Positions 63,311-64,000 of a DNA stretch of 64,000 nucleotides are shown here, in pieces. Position numbers and translations under genes: made by a program. The notes beneath the pieces were generated by a model. That model made no database searches, was not told the origin of the DNA, and saw nothing but the letters and a program-made list of their open reading frames with translations. How positions within the stretch are numbered: position 1 is the stretch's first letter; every line of letters starts with the position of its first letter. The DNA comes from Streptomyces sp. NBC_01314. GTDB taxonomy: Bacteria; Actinomycetota; Actinomycetes; Streptomycetales; Streptomycetaceae. Where the stretch lies: NCBI RefSeq assembly GCF_041435215.1, contig NZ_CP108394.1, positions 1,674,001-1,738,000 of the forward strand, read 5' to 3'.

Positions 63311-64000
63311 ATGGGTGTCGACCGTGCGCCGGGTCTCGTGGAGTGCGCTCGTGCGCTGGCCGCCGGGGAGGTGACGTCGAGGGCGCTCGTGGAGAAGACG
63401 CTTGCCCGGATCGAGGCGAGTCAGGGGACCGTGAACGCGTTCCGCCGGGTGCGGGCCGAGGCGGCGCTGATGGAGGCCGACGCCGCGGACAAGGAACTGG
63501 CGCAGGGCGGGCGGCGGCCCCTGCTCGGCGTGCCGGTGGCCGTCAAGGACGACATGGACGTGGCGGGCGAACCGACCGCGTTCGGCTGCCAGGGGGAGTT
63601 CCCCTCGCTGCCGGAGGACGGCGAGGCCGTACGGCGGCTGCGCGCGGCCGGGGCGATCGTCGTCGGCAAGACCAACACGTGCGAGCTGGGGCAGTGGCCG
63701 TTCACGGAGGGGCCGGCCTTCGGCGCCACCCGCAATCCCTGGCACCCGGACCACACCCCGGGCGGCTCCTCCGGCGGTTCGGCGGCGGCCGTGGCCGCGG
63801 GGCTCGTGCCGGCCGCGCTGGGCTCCGACGGCGCCGGCTCGGTGCGTATCCCGGCCTCCTGGACGCATCTCATCGGCATCAAGCCCCAGCGCGGCCGCAT
63901 CTCGACCTGGCCGCACGCGGAGTCCTTCCAGGGCATCACCGTCAACGGCACCCTCGCCCGCACGGTCGCCGACGCCGCCCTCCTCCTGGACGCGGCGAGC
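63311..64000 (+). CDS. amidase (amidase-signature family), 5' part
   Basis: The frame starts at ATG 63311 and runs off the window after 230 residues. The Ser-cisSer-Lys triad is present: Lys79 in VPVAVKDDMDVAGEP, Ser154 in TPGGSSGGSAAAVA, and nucleophile Ser177 in GSDGAGSVRIPAS. It hydrolyses a carboxylic amide. In the glycine-rich signature GSDGAG stands where GSDTGG is common. No GatC/GatB neighbour is seen, so a stand-alone amidase is more likely than GatA. Confidence 0.9.
   Translation, partial: MGVDRAPGLVECARALAAGEVTSRALVEKTLARIEASQGTVNAFRRVRAEAALMEADAADKELAQGGRRPLLGVPVAVKDDMDVAGEPTAFGCQGEFPSLPEDGEAVRRLRAAGAIVVGKTNTCELGQWPFTEGPAFGATRNPWHPDHTPGGSSGGSAAAVAAGLVPAALGSDGAGSVRIPASWTHLIGIKPQRGRISTWPHAESFQGITVNGTLARTVADAALLLDAAS

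Noticed and set aside
1..64000. CRISPR array, rRNA or tRNA genes
   Set aside because: No regular spaced repeats, no rRNA-like sequence and no cloverleaf with a TTCGA-type arm were seen by eye. A small tRNA could be missed without a covariance search.

Overview
The window looks like an actinomycete chromosome, most probably Streptomyces. It is very GC-rich, uses GTG and TTG starts freely, overlaps genes by ATGA/GTGA, carries twin-arginine and lipoprotein signals, and has gene families typical of that genus. It reads as accessory or arm-type DNA: catabolic islands, a biosynthetic island, and many decayed genes and insertion sequences between them.

Region 1 (1-3.8 kb) is a tripartite tricarboxylate transporter operon, tctC-tctB-tctA, divergent from a LysR regulator cut by the window edge. 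Region 2 (3.8-26.7 kb) is a galactoside-utilisation island. It holds a secreted GH93-like/RICIN enzyme, a LacI repressor, two sugar ABC importers without an ATPase gene, a GH42 beta-galactosidase, an exported GH2 enzyme and a cellulase-like hydrolase. It also holds a six-gene minus-strand operon (SDR dehydrogenase, GntR regulator, galactonate dehydratase, KDPGal aldolase, KDGal kinase, SMP-30 lactonase). Together these give an oxidative De Ley-Doudoroff route from D-galactose to pyruvate and glyceraldehyde-3-phosphate. An AT-rich operator/promoter module is shared by the second importer (18.3 kb) and the GH2 gene (25.3 kb). A decayed GH42 gene plus permease tail lies downstream of the second importer.

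Region 3 (26.7-38.2 kb) is a gene graveyard: fragments of CutA, IS982, IS630 and ISL3 transposases, a CBS-domain protein and FtsK-like conjugation genes. Intact genes among them include a sortase pair, a VOC/MarR pair with two identical-arm operators, a thioredoxin-like protein without CXXC, an HNH-like protein and a RIO-type kinase.

Region 4 (38.2-49.3 kb) is the most interesting part, a compact and apparently uncharacterised lipid-type biosynthetic cluster. It holds two paralogous WS/DGAT-fold acyltransferases, a PLP alpha-oxoamine synthase, a discrete ACP, a KAS II, a P450, a FabL-type reductase (Tyr-x6-Lys), a classical ketoreductase and a KAS III. The logic suggests a dedicated fatty acyl-ACP condensed with an amino acid to an amino-ketone, then reduced, oxidised and acylated. 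No regulator is visible inside it.

Region 5 (49.3-64 kb) starts with an intact IS256-family element with an 8-bp target duplication. More ordinary genes follow: metallophosphoesterase, TetR with DUF1772 and DUF4267 membrane proteins, a TPR protein, a PepSY membrane protein, peptide deformylase, a pyridine-nucleotide disulfide oxidoreductase, thioredoxin, a second LacI regulator, a hydrolase/PucR chimeric pseudogene and the start of an amidase. All functional calls are by reading the sequence; none was checked by database search.
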